This document shows, piece by piece, positions 1 to 12,160 of a DNA stretch of 56,370 nucleotides. The notes below the pieces were generated by a model. It was not told the DNA's origin. It searched no databases and was given only the letters and a program-made list of their open reading frames with translations. The stretch comes from Gnetum montanum (Eukaryota > Streptophyta > Gnetopsida > Gnetales > Gnetaceae), in assembly GCA_015680685.1 (NCBI GenBank), contig MNCI01028793.1, positions 1,554 through 57,923 of the forward strand, in the 5' to 3' direction. The position numbers and the translations under genes were made by a program. Every line of letters begins with the position of its first letter. Positions within the stretch are counted from its first letter, which is position 1.

Positions 1-2494
1 GATAGTGCCAAAGAAATATGGCAAGTGGTGGATCTATATTAACTTCAAGCTATTGAACATGGCAACTTACAAAGATCATTTTCCATTGTCATTTATGGAC
101 CAGGTGTTGAACACTATCTCTAGGCATTACTATTATAGCTTTTTGGATGGTTATAGTGGCTATAACCAAATTCAAATAGTACTAGAGGATCAGGCCAAAA
201 CTACATTCACATGTCCCTGGGAAACTTTTGCATATAAAAATATGTCATTTGGTTTGTGTAATGCCCCTACAACCTTTCAACACCTTGTCCTTAGCATTTT
301 TCAATAGCAAATTAGTAGTATGATGGAAGTATTTATGGATGACTTCTCCCCCTATGGTGCTACATTTGAGCAAGCCCTAGACCACCTTGAGCAAGTGTTG
401 AAAAGGTATGTGGAGACTAATCTTTGGCTCAATTGGCAAAGGAGCCACTTTATGATCTAGAAGAGCATTGTGTTAGGTTATAGAATCTCACGAGCAAGGA
501 TTGAGGTGGACCTTAAAAAGATTAGGGTTATCCACCCACCAACCAGAAATCGTCAAAGATATTCGATCATTCCTTAAAAACACTAGCTACTACCATCAAT
601 TCATAGAGAATTTCTCTAAGATCACCAAACCATTAGTAGAGCTTAAAAAAATGATGTTCTATTTGTATGGTCTAACCAATGTAAAAAGGCATTCCAAAGT
701 CTCAAAGAGAAGCTTTTAGAAACTCTAATTCTACAAGCACCTAATTAGTCCTAACTGTTTCACATCATGAAGGATGCATAAAGCTATGCCTTGGGAGCTA
801 TGCTCATGTAGTGGGATGATCAGAAATGTCCATATTACATCCACTACATGAGCCAAAGCATTGTAGTGCATAGCTCAACTACACCACAATGGAGAAAAAG
901 CTTATGCCAGTGGTGTATTCCTTGGAGAAGTTCAGGCACTATGTGCTTGGATATAAGGTGTTTGTACACACAGACCATAATGGGATCTACTTCCTCATGA
1001 ACAAACTAATGGTAAGCCCTTGTGTCATACAATGGCTTTTCAGCTTGTAGGAGTTCAATATTACAATGGTAGATCAAAAGGGAACTAAGAATGTATTTTC
1101 TGATCACTTCTCTTGATTACAATGGAACAACAAAGAAGAGAAGAACCCACTTTCCAATTAGTTTCCTACTGAACTCCTCTTTGCTAATGTGAAAAATGAG
1201 AAAGTGTTCATTGAACCTACATGGTACAATGGCATCCTCTCTTATCTAATCACTCAAGAGATGCCACAAGAGTTAGACCAAAGGAAGAAGCAATAGTCTC
1301 TTCATCAAGACAAATGCTTCATGGAGATCAATGGACACGTTTATAAGATGTACGTCGATGGCCTAGTTCGTTGGTGTGTTTCTAATGTTGATCAATTATG
1401 CTTTCTGCAAGATGCTTATGACAACCTTTATGGAGGCCACTATGCTAGGAGGTGCATGGCCATTAAGATCCTAATGGAAAGGTATTATTGGCCAGCACTC
1501 TTCAGGTACATCCACTAATTCATCTACTCTTGTGGACATTTGGAGCATTGATTTCATAGATCCCATCACATCCATGTTTGATGGAAATATGTACATCATA
1601 GTCACTATTGACCATTATACGAAATGGGAAGAAGTAGTAGTTATCACCAACTATACCTCTTTTACAACTACTTGGTTTGTATAAGAGAATGTTGTAAACA
1701 AGTTTGGGATGCCATGTGCATTAATTTTTGACAATGGAACTCATTTTAGAGGCATCACCTTTTGAAAGCTCATGCAACGATTGGGGGTTGAACATAAATT
1801 AATAATACCCTACCATTCCCAAGCCAACAGTCAAGCTGAGGTTACCAATAGGAAGATCTTAAAGATCTTAACCAAAAAAATTAGCAAATGTGGGAGAGAC
1901 TAGAGCACAAAATTAAATGATGCCCTTTAGGCCTACCACTCAACATGGAAAGTCCCTATAGGATATTCTTCCTATGAGATAGTGTATGAAAAATTACCAA
2001 CTCTTCCAATTTAATCTGAGCTTTGTACACTTTCAACAGCCTATGACCTTGACCTTGACCTAATCCTAGCACAGCAAGAAAGACCAATCAACCTGAACAT
2101 GCTAGATGAGAATAGACTACTGGCCTTATCCTTGAATGAAGTGCACAAGGCATTCAACAAAAAATTCCATGACCTCAAAATAAGGAAAGTAAACTTTTAA
2201 CCTTGAGACAAGGTCCTATACTAGAACCCCACACATGTGCCACAATGAACCAAGTTCTAAACATTGTGGGAAGGACCTTATATCATTTACGAAACCTTTC
2301 CTTTTGGGGCCATGATGATCTATAAACCTAAAAGCCTAAACAAGAAACAAATAGTCAACATGCAACAAATAAAACCTTTCCATGAGCCCAAGCAAGCCAG
2401 TGTTAGCAACAACTCATTGGATGAATACCCTTACTCAATCTTTCAGATCTCCTCCTTCCAACTTAGTGATGGGGAAGATGGCCATCCATGTTAA
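1..2494 (+). pseudogene. Degraded Ty3/gypsy (Athila-like) pol: RT, RNase H, integrase
   Basis: Remnant of a retrotransposon polyprotein, cut off at its 5' side by the window edge. Reading the + strand across stops gives reverse transcriptase at about 1-720, with the SGYNQI block near 158-175, an FGLCNAPTTFQ block near 249-280 and an FMDD catalytic motif near 331-342. RNase H follows at about 760-1120, including an HYVLGYKVF-VHTDH segment. The integrase zinc region is at about 1310-1518 and the core at about 1540-1900, with SIDFIDP and IFDNGTHF carrying two of the catalytic acidic residues. A C-terminal tail ends at 2494. Stops and frameshifts interrupt every domain, so it cannot be functional. 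Domain order RT-RNaseH-INT with no second RNase H fits an Athila-like or other non-Tat lineage. Lineage is inferred from relatives at 47690-56165 that share domains and a tRNA-Asp type primer site. Confidence 0.85.
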
Positions 2495-4506
2495 TCATTT
2501 AAGTGGCTTCTCAATTTTTACACTTTTTTTTTTTACTCTTCTCTTTTTTTTTTAATATCATCAATATTTCTTACATATTTTCCATTTTCTTTTATATTTT
2601 ACTTTATTTGGTTTGAATTTTTATTATTATTTTCTAATAAATTACCTTGTTTTTCTATATTGCCAATAGAACACAGTGATGATGTAGCGGTTTGCTAATG
2701 GTGGTTTGTACTTAATGTTTTTGGTTGTTAATATCTAGTTTCTATATTTAAATTTTGATATTGATAACTAAAACAAAGTTTCTTTTTTATGGAATAGGTA
2801 GTGAGTTCACATCATCCACCATCCACTAATTCTATGGTCTTTCTAGTTTTGAAAATATGAGGTCCCTTTCCTTAATGAAACTTTAATGAACTTGTGATCT
2901 TGATAGTTTTCAAACTTGGGAAACATTAAATGGATTGATAAGGGTGTGACTTCAAGGGAACTCAAGAATCTTTGTACTCTTCCAAACTCTTGAGTGCATG
3001 AGTGTTTTCAAGTGTTTCTTACCATTCCATTGTCGACCAATAACGGGAAATCAAAATCTTTGCATGGTGTGGTTCCCATTCAAAAAATCTATAAAAACAT
3101 AAAATCCAAAAAAAATAAGAAAGAAACAAGAAAATAAGAAAGAAGAAGATGGGAATTTAAAGCACACATCTTAGACAAAATAATGGGCTAAAAGCACTAG
3201 CTATGGAACTAGAAATACATGTTACCCATGCCTAAAGATCCCCTCTAACTAAGGCCCTTTCTCACTTTTTACTTCTCTTTTCTTATAAATAAGGAATGGT
3301 TATTAATCTATGGGAGCATTATTGTGTCTTCGGGGGATGGACTGGTCTTAGAGTATCGATGCAAAGTCATTAAAAGTTGTTGATTTTAATCTAGACTAAA
3401 AATGGACTTTATTGGGTCATTTAACTACAGAATCCACAAGGGACTCCATATGATCATGGTTTGGAACTCCATTCCATCTTCTCTCTCAATCCATGAATGC
3501 TTTCCATTAGCCATCTCACTATCAATTTCAATGTCTTGTTCAATGTCTTAGTTTGATGTGTTAAAATTCTTAGGTAGATTCTTCCGAATTAGGTTCTTAA
3601 CTTTTCATAACCATTAATCAAATGTGGGGTCCATGGACTCCTTGGCTTGAGGATATGAAAGGGAAAAAAGAGAATGAGCCTGCTATGGGGAGAACCCACT
3701 TTCATATCTCTTGGTTGGATTAGTTAAGCTCCTTATCCTTAGGCATTTCTGCAATTAAATCTTTTGTGTACCCCATCAGTTGCATTCAACTATGCACTCC
3801 TTAAGGCATTTCTCCAATAAAATGTCATTCTCCTAATTAAATCTCTAATTTTTGTAAATGACCAAGCCCTCTTCAAGTATTTCATCATGTTCATAGTTTT
3901 TCTAGCTCTCCATAGATCCTAATTTCATGCTTAAACTCCTTGTATTTTTTGCAATATTCAATGTGAAAATTTTTCTACATTAGCTCCATTAACATGACCC
4001 TATATATGGAGCCCCCACATAGATGAGATCCTTTTGAAAAGACCTCATCAATGCAAGGAAAAAATTATATATATACACAATGCCCCTTAGTGATTTTTTC
4101 ACATTTTATCTCAAATGAGGGGGGAGTTTCTAAATTTTCAAGAGCATAGAACCTTCCAAGAGCCATAACTTCCAAAATGTTTGTCTAATTCACTCCATTA
4201 TTTAGTCTTGTAGCTACCAGAGGTAAGCTCTTTGTCATGGGGGCTACAAACCTTAGGTTTTTGATTAAAAAAAATTTGAAATTTTTCTAACTCCCACAAA
4301 GGTTTAACTAAGAAGCTAACATTAAAACATCAAATTATGAAGGTTAAACCCTTCCAACAAGCTCTAGTAACATTAAAAATAAAATAACGTTAAAATAATA
4401 ATAAAATAATTAATCTTCCATGGTCAAAACTTAGCCTAAGTGTAATAGCCCAACAACATAAGGTACTTAAAGATTATAAGTTACACATTATATGCTAATC
4501 CTTAGT
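2495..4506 (+). other. Non-coding spacer between pol and the downstream ORF of the Athila-like element
   Basis: No credible gene. It opens with a T-rich tract (2516-2640). The part at about 2940-3720 is recognisably related, in inverted orientation, to 12890-13700 and 46860-47640. Shared landmarks are a ggtgtgacttcaaggg block, a gcatggtgtggttc block, an aactaaggccctttctc block and an aatccacaagggact block. The same order in three copies shows a defined internal segment of one element family, lying between pol and an extra 3' ORF. An A-rich stretch sits at 3106-3150. Confidence 0.7.
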
Positions 4507-7200
4507 AATGTTATGACCACATATGGCACCTAAGGGAAAGCACGTGCAAGAAGGAGGATCATCACAACAAAGGGATAAATGACCACAAACCAGAAGGGAC
4601 CAAGAACAAGCCCATGAGCAAGTAGAAACCCATGCAATAGGACCTCTTTGGGAGGAGTCCAAAATGAAATTTATCCAAAGATTCCTGAAGAAGCAGTTAC
4701 AACAAAACAGTCTCACTAAGATGAGGCACCATAACTAAGACCAAACCTTGAGGTTACCTTGACAAAGGCTTGCCTCAAGTAGATTAAATCTAAGGAATTC
4801 CAAGAATCCATGTTTCAAGAGTTGAACTTTGGACCTTTCTTGAGTTTTTTCCTCCAGAAGTCAAAGTGTAATTGCAAAACTCTCCCTTGTGGCCCACAAT
4901 CACTTCCAACAGGGAGTGGTACATGGGAGAGACATACCTTTTCTAGAATAATAGGTAGGCCAGTTCAACGGTCAAGATCAAGGATATTTTGGTTTCCTAC
5001 ATGGTCAAAGTCATTTCCAAGGCCCTTGGGTTGCCAAAAACTAGGGCCAATCTTGCTAAAATTCCAATGCAAGCAGATCCTAGTGTCAAGAAAGAATGAA
5101 TGTAGCAATGTTATGGAGTAGACCCTAAGGAGTTTGGTGGTCACCATAGCAAAACGTGCATATTTCAAGATTTCATCCTTTCACCTATATCCAATGGTAA
5201 GGCCAAGCAAGACCACAACCTTCTCCACCCATGCATGTATCGCACTAAGTGGTAGATTCCCTGTCAACCTTCCACAACTAATCTATCTTGAGATAGAGAA
5301 TCCTTTCAATGAGAACAAACATGGAAGAAAGATAATCCCTTTCACATGCCTCATCAAAAAGTTATGCAAGAGGAGAGGCATAACCTGCTACACAAATGAT
5401 GCTATCCAACACACTCCAACTACTTCTTAGGCAGAAATGATGAAGGATAAGGTGCATACCAAAGTCATTCAAGAAGAGGAGTAGCAACAACCACATCCAC
5501 CATCTACTCACAAAACAACACCAAAGACCTACATGACCATTGAGTGCATGCATCAACTTTGAGAGCAACTTTTTTAGTAGTAAGTAAGAATGAGTGGTGC
5601 TGACCAATCTATGTATAGTCCAATAATGATCCATCTCAACAAAGTGGCCCAAACCTTAAGCCAAATGGAGTGTGAAGCATCAATTTTCTTAACCCAAAAA
5701 ATGCAAGTGCCCACAAGGTCAAATCCTAGTGCCCAAGAGGTAGCACTATCTCTCTTATAACAATATCAATTCCCACATGTCTTTGTGAACATCGCTACCT
5801 TTTGGTGCATTTGAAGGAGCATGAGGGGGGGCAACTATCTCGGTGATGTAGCACCATGAGCAAGAGACAATAACCAATATGGTTGCTGACAAAGTCGCTA
5901 AAGCACTTAATACACACATGGCATCTATACATCTATACTAGATGTTTCTACACTTAGAGATGTGTAGACATCTGTAGGAACTCTCAACAACTAATCAAAC
6001 ATAGCCTAGCATGAGGAATTATTGAACTAATTGATGCAAATTGGGCAACTGATTCTGAATATCTTTAATCTTTCAAATACCATCACTACAATCCATTCAG
6101 AGCTACTTGAACCAAGGGGAAAATGCATCATAATTGAGGGGCAACTTGAAATAGCCCAAGTGGAGAACCAATGCTTGGCTATGAAGGTTGCCAAATTAAG
6201 AGCTTGCCTTACTAATCTTGCACTTCTTAACTAAGCAATCACAAGAGATAAATCTTTTCAATAGCTTCAAGACAAACTCAAGAAGTTTGAGAACACCAAG
6301 GAAATGGAAATCTTTGACCAATCCTTGGCCAATGTCACAATGCACAACATTTAGAAAGACTTGGTCCAAACATGCCATGATAATGAGATCCTAACTACAT
6401 AAAACCATTTCCTCCAAAATGTTGATGCACAAAAGCAGTAGATAGCAGAATTTATCCATCAACAATAAGAGTAACTAGCCAAGGTGAATACAAAATTGAG
6501 GAAATTGGAAATAGAGAACAGAAATATCTCCATGAGGGAACTTTATGCCCTTCACCAAAAATCTACAATAGAGGTAGCCGCCTGCAAGAATGAGGCTCTC
6601 AAGTTTGAGAGAGTTAAGAATCATTATAGAAATCAAGTTGGTCTACAAAAAGAAGTTAATGGGAAACACATCCACTTAACAAAGGCAAAAGTAAATGAGG
6701 ACCTCCAACAACTCCAAAAAGGTAACAATGTCTAGCAACCTATCTTTGATAAGCTAAATGCATACAACAAGGTAGAAATCTAAATGAAGGAGCTGAAAAT
6801 TAAGAAGATGATAAAATACATGGACCTTGCGTCTCTATTATGTGAACTTGGCAATGCTAACTGCCTAAAGGTCATGATCAAAATTAGAGAAATAAGTGGC
6901 CAGCTTGTACTTGTTGTATGAGTCAAAGTTCAAGCATCATAAAGAGATCAAGCAAAATCTTGAGATTGCAAACTTAGAATTCGAGGTTCTCAAGGAAAAT
7001 TTCACTAATCAATGATCAACTACTAAGAACATGGTCAAAAGGATGAAATATTACCAAAATTTGTAGAATGCACTCAAGGCATTCAACACTAAACATAAAC
7101 AGTTCATTTCTTGGTTCATGAACATGAAGGAGCTCTTCTCAATAATGCCTTATCCATGGGATATTCTCATTTCATTACACATTGGTGAAGCTAGGTAGAC
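4507..7200 (+). pseudogene. Extra ORF downstream of pol: globular domain plus coiled coils, eroded
   Basis: A roughly 2.7-kb reading frame broken by many stops, lying where Athila elements carry their env-like ORF. The N-terminal third (about 4507-5430) reads as a globular domain. A segment near 5250-5385 (RFPVNLPQLIYLEI, then PFTCLIKKLCKRRGI) resembles the plant family annotated as 'putative plant transposon protein' (PF20167-like); that assignment is from memory of the family's look. From about 6030 to 7150 the text is rich in K, E, L, N and Q in heptad-like spacing, suggesting long coiled coils. A divergent inverted homologue lies at 9400-12160; the blocks LNFG, KTLPCGP/ASPLWP and TWERH/WYLGRH align. 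I see no clear membrane segment, so calling it an envelope would be unsupported. Role unknown. Confidence 0.6.
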
Positions 7201-7235
7201 TATCAATGGTCCAATTTTGATCATAAGTAACTTAC

Positions 7236-8046
7236 TCCTCATCAAAGATCTATTGCTTTCTTTTCAAAAAAACTAAATAAGTTATTATATGTTATTCTTC
7301 AAATAATCAAGGATTGAAGACATTATTTTTTACCTAAGGAGTTCACCATGATGACTAACCATAAAGCACTTAAATTTCTTAATCTTGAAAAGAAGTTAAG
7401 TAACAAACACATGAAGCGGATGGCATAATTATAGGAGTTCAATTATGTGCTCAAGCACCACTATGAGAAAGCTAATGTAGTGGTAGATGCTTTATCTAGG
7501 GTGCATGTAGTGAGTTTTAACATTCCTCATGTGAAAGATATGAATGATTTTGTTGATTTATATGAACATGATTTAGATTCTGCATAGGTTTTGAGGATCC
7601 TCAAAGAGCCATTATTGAGTAGAGTAGATCAATGGATAGATTATCACATCCAAGATGAACTATTGTTTAAGAATGAAAAGGTTTGTGTTTCTTATTGTGA
7701 TTTTAGCATAAAGATTTTGGTTGAAAAGCATTGTTGTGAATGGCAGGTTACATGGGTAGAGATAAGACATTAGATCTTATGAGTAGGCACTATTTTTGGC
7801 TTAGAATGGCCTTTAAAATCTCCAAATTTGTGGAGTGTTTGACATGTTAGCAATTCAAGGGAGGTAAAGGAGTTTATGGACATTATATGCCTTTGCCAAT
7901 TCCAAAGAATCTTGGGAAAGGTATCAATGGACTTTGTGAGTGAGATTCTAAAGACCAAAAATGAGAACCATGTCATCTTTATGATGGTGGATAGGTTCTC
8001 CAAGATGGCACACTTCATTCCATGTAATGAGAGCTTGGCATTGATA
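7236..8046 (+). pseudogene. Chromovirus-type Ty3/gypsy pol fragment (RNase H to start of integrase)
   Basis: A second, different gypsy lineage. Conceptual translation gives an RNase H segment with SIAFFSKKLNK near 7250, DWRHYFLPKEF near 7310 and NHKALKFLN near 7360. It ends in KANVVVDALSRV near 7472-7505, the characteristic end of the chromovirus RNase H. A zinc-finger-like linker follows at about 7590-7860. The integrase core opens near 7922 with SMDFVSEI and then VDRFSKMAHFIPC near 7990-8025, where the first catalytic Asp is retained. Several stops and small frameshifts are present. The fragment starts abruptly after the coiled-coil ORF and ends mid-integrase at a putative LTR, so it is a piece, not an element. 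Confidence 0.8.
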
Positions 8047-8468
8047 TGAGACATCCTTAGCATCAAGGAGACATCTTGAATAAGAGTTGCACTTTTAACA
8101 ACAGATGTCTTGTCATCCCAAAGGATGTCTTAGTTGGTATATAAGCACATCTAGGCTTGGAGGGAGACTTCTTGCAAGTGAGAGATATGTCTTATATCTA
8201 GTGTATATGGCTTACAAAGTTTGGAGACATCTTATCTATAAGTTGTGATTTTTAGAAAGATGTCTTGTCAAGCTTGTAGATGTCTTGTTCAATCAAGAAA
8301 AAAACTCTGAAGTGGTAGTTACAACCTAGAAACAACCATGAATCTCTAATTAAGCATGGAAAATATTTCCCTAAAGTGTTAGCTATGTAATAGCTTTGTT
8401 TTATAATAAATATTAGTCTTTTCATATTATAAAGAAGAGAGTTATAAGATCATCTATGGTCAACTACA
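8047..8468 (+). mobile_element. Putative solo LTR or LTR fragment with repeated AGACATCTT motif
   Basis: A 422-bp block bounded by TGAGACATCC and GTCAACTACA (TG...CA) between a chromovirus fragment and the truncated end of a minus-strand LTR. It has a TATATAAGC-like promoter box near 8138, AATAAA-like sequence near 8405, and many copies of AGACATCTT or its complement in the first 250 bp. No matching target duplication is visible, as expected if both flanks were rearranged. Boundaries are tentative. Confidence 0.4.
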
Positions 8469-9228
8469 TTGTCTTTCCACTTGGACTAGTCGTAGCTTTG
8501 TCATGTATGGTTTAGTCCAAAGTGAGGCATATGATAATTGATGTTGTTAAGCTCATTTTACTCCAAGAGATAAACATAATTAAGAATGAAATTTAATCCT
8601 AAATCTAAGTAATGAAAGTAATGTAAATCTACTCTAGCCTAGAGTGATGAGCATCTAATCTTGGCTTATTATACACGTCTTGGGCTTATGTAACCATCGT
8701 TGGGTTAACAAGAATTATGCTATTGGGCAAACCAAGCAATAACACTACTAGGATTACCAAACGATTACACTTAAACACTTGAAACAAGTCATACTTATTC
8801 TACTTTACTAATGAACAAGTGAAGTAAAATACTTGGAACTGTAAATGATTAGACTAATAAAATAGTAAAAACTATGCTAAGTAAAATAGTAGAACTAAGT
8901 GGATGCTACAATGATGAAAAGAAATCTTGATCTTTATTTCTAGTCATGAACTGTGTCCAAGTACACTTCACTAAAATAAATATTTTGTACAACTGCTCAA
9001 CACCATACTGTGAGCATTCACTCTATTACTAAAACTGCAAAATAAAACTACAAGAATCTACCTAAGGAGGGAATGAAACTTATTTGGATCTATGCACCTA
9101 AGTGTTGTATTTATGGGTTGCACATATCTCATGATATTGAATCTACAATGTCATAGCTTGTGCTACAATATTAGATGTATGACATCATAGATACGATATC
9201 GTAGGTGAAGAAAAATTAACTTTATCAT
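8469..9228 (-). mobile_element. 3' LTR of the minus-strand Athila-like element, truncated in U5
   Basis: Reads on the minus strand from TGATAAAG (9228) leftwards. It is clearly related to the LTRs at 33730-34322, 34402-34832 and 45387-46157: the tract containing aatgaaatttaatcctaaat and the ctctagcctagagtgatgag block recur. Roughly the last 100-150 bp of U5 are missing; homology stops at about 8469 against another repeat. It lies next to a polypurine tract and downstream of the coiled-coil ORF of the same element. Confidence 0.75.
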
Positions 9229-9241
9229 ACCCCCACAACTG
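9229..9241 (-). promoter_or_regulatory. Polypurine tract of the minus-strand Athila-like element
   Basis: On the minus strand this reads AGTTGTGGGGGTA, immediately before the TG that opens the LTR. This is the usual place and composition for the plus-strand primer. A related tract sits before the LTR at 46157. Confidence 0.7.
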
Positions 9242-9399
9242 ACTAGAAACTCATCCTTGAGATAAAACAAAATGAGGATAGAGCCTCTTATAAATTGAGA
9301 GCTATATTTACATGATACTAAATGCTGCAATGATGTTTACAAAATTGACATAAGTTATGACAAGACAACTAGAACAAGACAAAAAAAGTTGACAAAGCT

Positions 9400-12160
9400 T
9401 GATATAGCCTAACTAGTAACTAGTGGTGGTGGCTCCTCCATCAATTTCTTTCCCTTATCATTAGGCTTCTAAAATTTATATCTATTAAGCAGTGCCTAAA
9501 GTTTCTCTTCCTCCATTTTGGGGTCATCTACCATCTATGCTGATTGTGTAATGTGTGATGGGGCTGGTACATCCCATGGATATGGCAACTACGAAAACAT
9601 CTGATTGGCCTTAACGTACCATGCCACAAACTATCTTCTTTCCTCCTCAAATGTTCTAGCCATCTTGTGTAACTCCTAATTATCAGACATTCATCTGGCT
9701 AGGTTTACTGTAACATCTTTCTACCCTTAGTAGCCTTCACTACTTCTAGCTTAGAATTTTCCACCTGAAGCTTCTATAAAGCATCCTTATGATCAGAAAA
9801 TTCCTTCTTGTATAATGCATACACAATCGCTACTTGCTATTCTAGCTCATTTCTAGGCCTACCTGTTGTCAACATGGCCAAGTTAGCATATCATAGGTTT
9901 GCTAACCCCATGTATTCTATTAAATCTTCTATTTGTAGGTCTTTGTCTTGTATCTCCACTTGCTTGACATGAGCATAAATATCTAAGATGGGCTACCAAT
10001 ATGAATTCTATGATGAAATGAAGTTGATCTAGGCCTTCACCATCTAGATTTCCTTCTTATTGATTTTTTTGTACACGTCCACATGATCATGAAAATGTTT
10101 TTCGAGCCTTTCATGCCTCTTTGCCTCATTCTACCATGCACTTATTTCAATGGTTGATTTTTATCAAATAGTATGTACCTCCTTGATTGACAAGTTTTTG
10201 TTTTCTCATGCAAGGTAACTCATCTTAGTTGACCCTCATCAGTTGTTCTCTTAACTGATGGATGCTCTCTTCAAGGATGCTATTCTACTTCTCCACATTA
10301 GTCCTAGCATTGTCTACAATAAGTTTCTTATTCTCTTTTTGTACTTAGATGAGTGTCTTAGCATGTGTGTATGTCTATGCTTTTGTAACTAAGACATTCC
10401 ACACAACTTTCTCCTTCTCATTTTCCATTTTTTTAGTATCCTCCATGAGGCAATTGATTTTTTCTATTCTAAACTAGTCTAACTAGTCATGCATAATAAA
10501 CTAAGCAAGATCTCTCCATTCTATCCTTAGGGTTGTGAGCTCTTCTTGTAATTTGCAAACTTCATTTTCTGCATGCTCTACCCTAGTGTTTACCATGACC
10601 AACTTACCCTTGGTTACAATGAGTTCTGACTGCACTACAGTGAAGTCACTTGGGATGTCAAAAAGATTTGTCATGACTTTCCTAGTCTACAATAGTTGAT
10701 CCAACACATCTTTATGATTAGTAGGATTCATCAAGGTACTAGCTAGCATTTGAGCGTCTCTTGCTCTAGAAAGATTAGCTAGTGGCATAACAGGCACATT
10801 GAATGATTTTTTTATGTGATCCATGATGACTTCTACAACTCTTACCACATCCTGGTGTTACATAATCATGACCATGACTCCTTCTCCTATTTCTAACATC
10901 ACTTGGACTAATGCAAAGTTCCTAGAAATCTATTGTAACCATTGTTCCTCTCCTCCAAACTATAATGAAACTTTTCCACTAGTAAGAGCTATGGAAACTA
11001 TGGGCTGTATGGTGGCACTTTCAATAACTTTATACAAATTGGCCTCCTCATAGGTTCCCCACCTGATGGTCTTTCCAATTTATTATAGATGACTCATTAA
11101 TGGCTTGTAATCCTGTAGCAGTAATTATGGAACTTGCTACTACTACTATTCTTGCTATTGTTGTTGCACTTGATGCTGCTATTACTCCTTCTACTATCCA
11201 CTAGGTCTTGCTTGCTATTGTTGCATAGTAGTTTGGGTGGTTTCCCAATGTTTATATGTTCCTCCACCTGGTCCTTCTTTGGTGGTACTGGCTTGAGCAT
11301 TTCAACATAGAAAGTGTTCTAAGCCTTCCTAGGGGCATCATTGGTGTACTGTAGGATCCAACATGTCTACACAACTTCCTAACGTAGCAAGGGAATGGAA
11401 GTGTCAGCTTCCCTACCTTCTTTCTCTTAAACTACCATTGAATTTCAAGAAAATAAAGGTGTGTGATGTTTTCCTTAAATTTTTCCATTAAGATTGCACT
11501 TCCTCTAGCCACATATGTTGATATTTTTTTCAATCTTTTTGTGAGAAATAGGCAATATGTGTCAATTTTGAATTATATCCTTTCTTTTAGATTTAACTCA
11601 TTGTAATCCTTTTCATTTTTTCCATATGCTCTTTGCAACCATAGTTTTCTTATTTCTGTATCTAATCTAGTGGAGTTATGTGCTACTTTTGCACCTTCAT
11701 TGGGCACATTAAGGGCTTCAGCTATTGCTTTGACAAAATAGGAGACTAAGACTCCCTCAATGTTAACAATGGCATCTTCACCTTTGTTGTGCTAGAATTG
11801 ATATGTCTTCCCAAATACCATTCTTCATTGTTTGTAAGTGTGGGCCATAATGGTGATGCTTGGAGTTGTGTCTTCACCGCTTCTAGAGTGAATTCTAGGA
11901 TTAGACCAAAGTTAAGCTCTACGATCACTGTGGTCAGGATTTTTTTCTCCTAAATGGCTTGGAGGCAATCTAGTAATAGTGTTAGGAACTATCCATGCGC
12001 TAGTGCTCGTGGATCTACTACCTTTGCTTGGGCCAAGTGTCCCATAGCAAGAGTTTCTTGATGGATACTAAAGAATTAAGCCTCCTACTTTGCATGTTCT
12101 TCTTGTAGGATCTACTCCCCTATTCGACCTTGTTCATGGTCTCTTAGCCTCTTGATTACT
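9400..12160 (-). pseudogene. Inverted homologue of the coiled-coil ORF (minus-strand Athila-like element)
   Basis: Minus-strand reading frame with many stops, between the spacer (12160-14130) and the polypurine tract (9241). The best aligned part, about 11750-11930, matches 4815-4950 of the + strand copy, including LNFG..., SPLWP and EWYLGRH. Further downstream (about 11000-9450) the translation is rich in charged and Leu/Ile residues, as in the coiled-coil part of the other copy. Its position fixes the gene order of the family: pol, spacer, this ORF, PPT, LTR. That two unlinked copies keep the same ORF supports it as a real component of the element and not a chance frame. Function unknown. 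Confidence 0.6.

Noticed and set aside
8047-8300. CRISPR-like array
   Set aside because: The short motifs are in both orientations and irregularly spaced, and the context is a plant retroelement.
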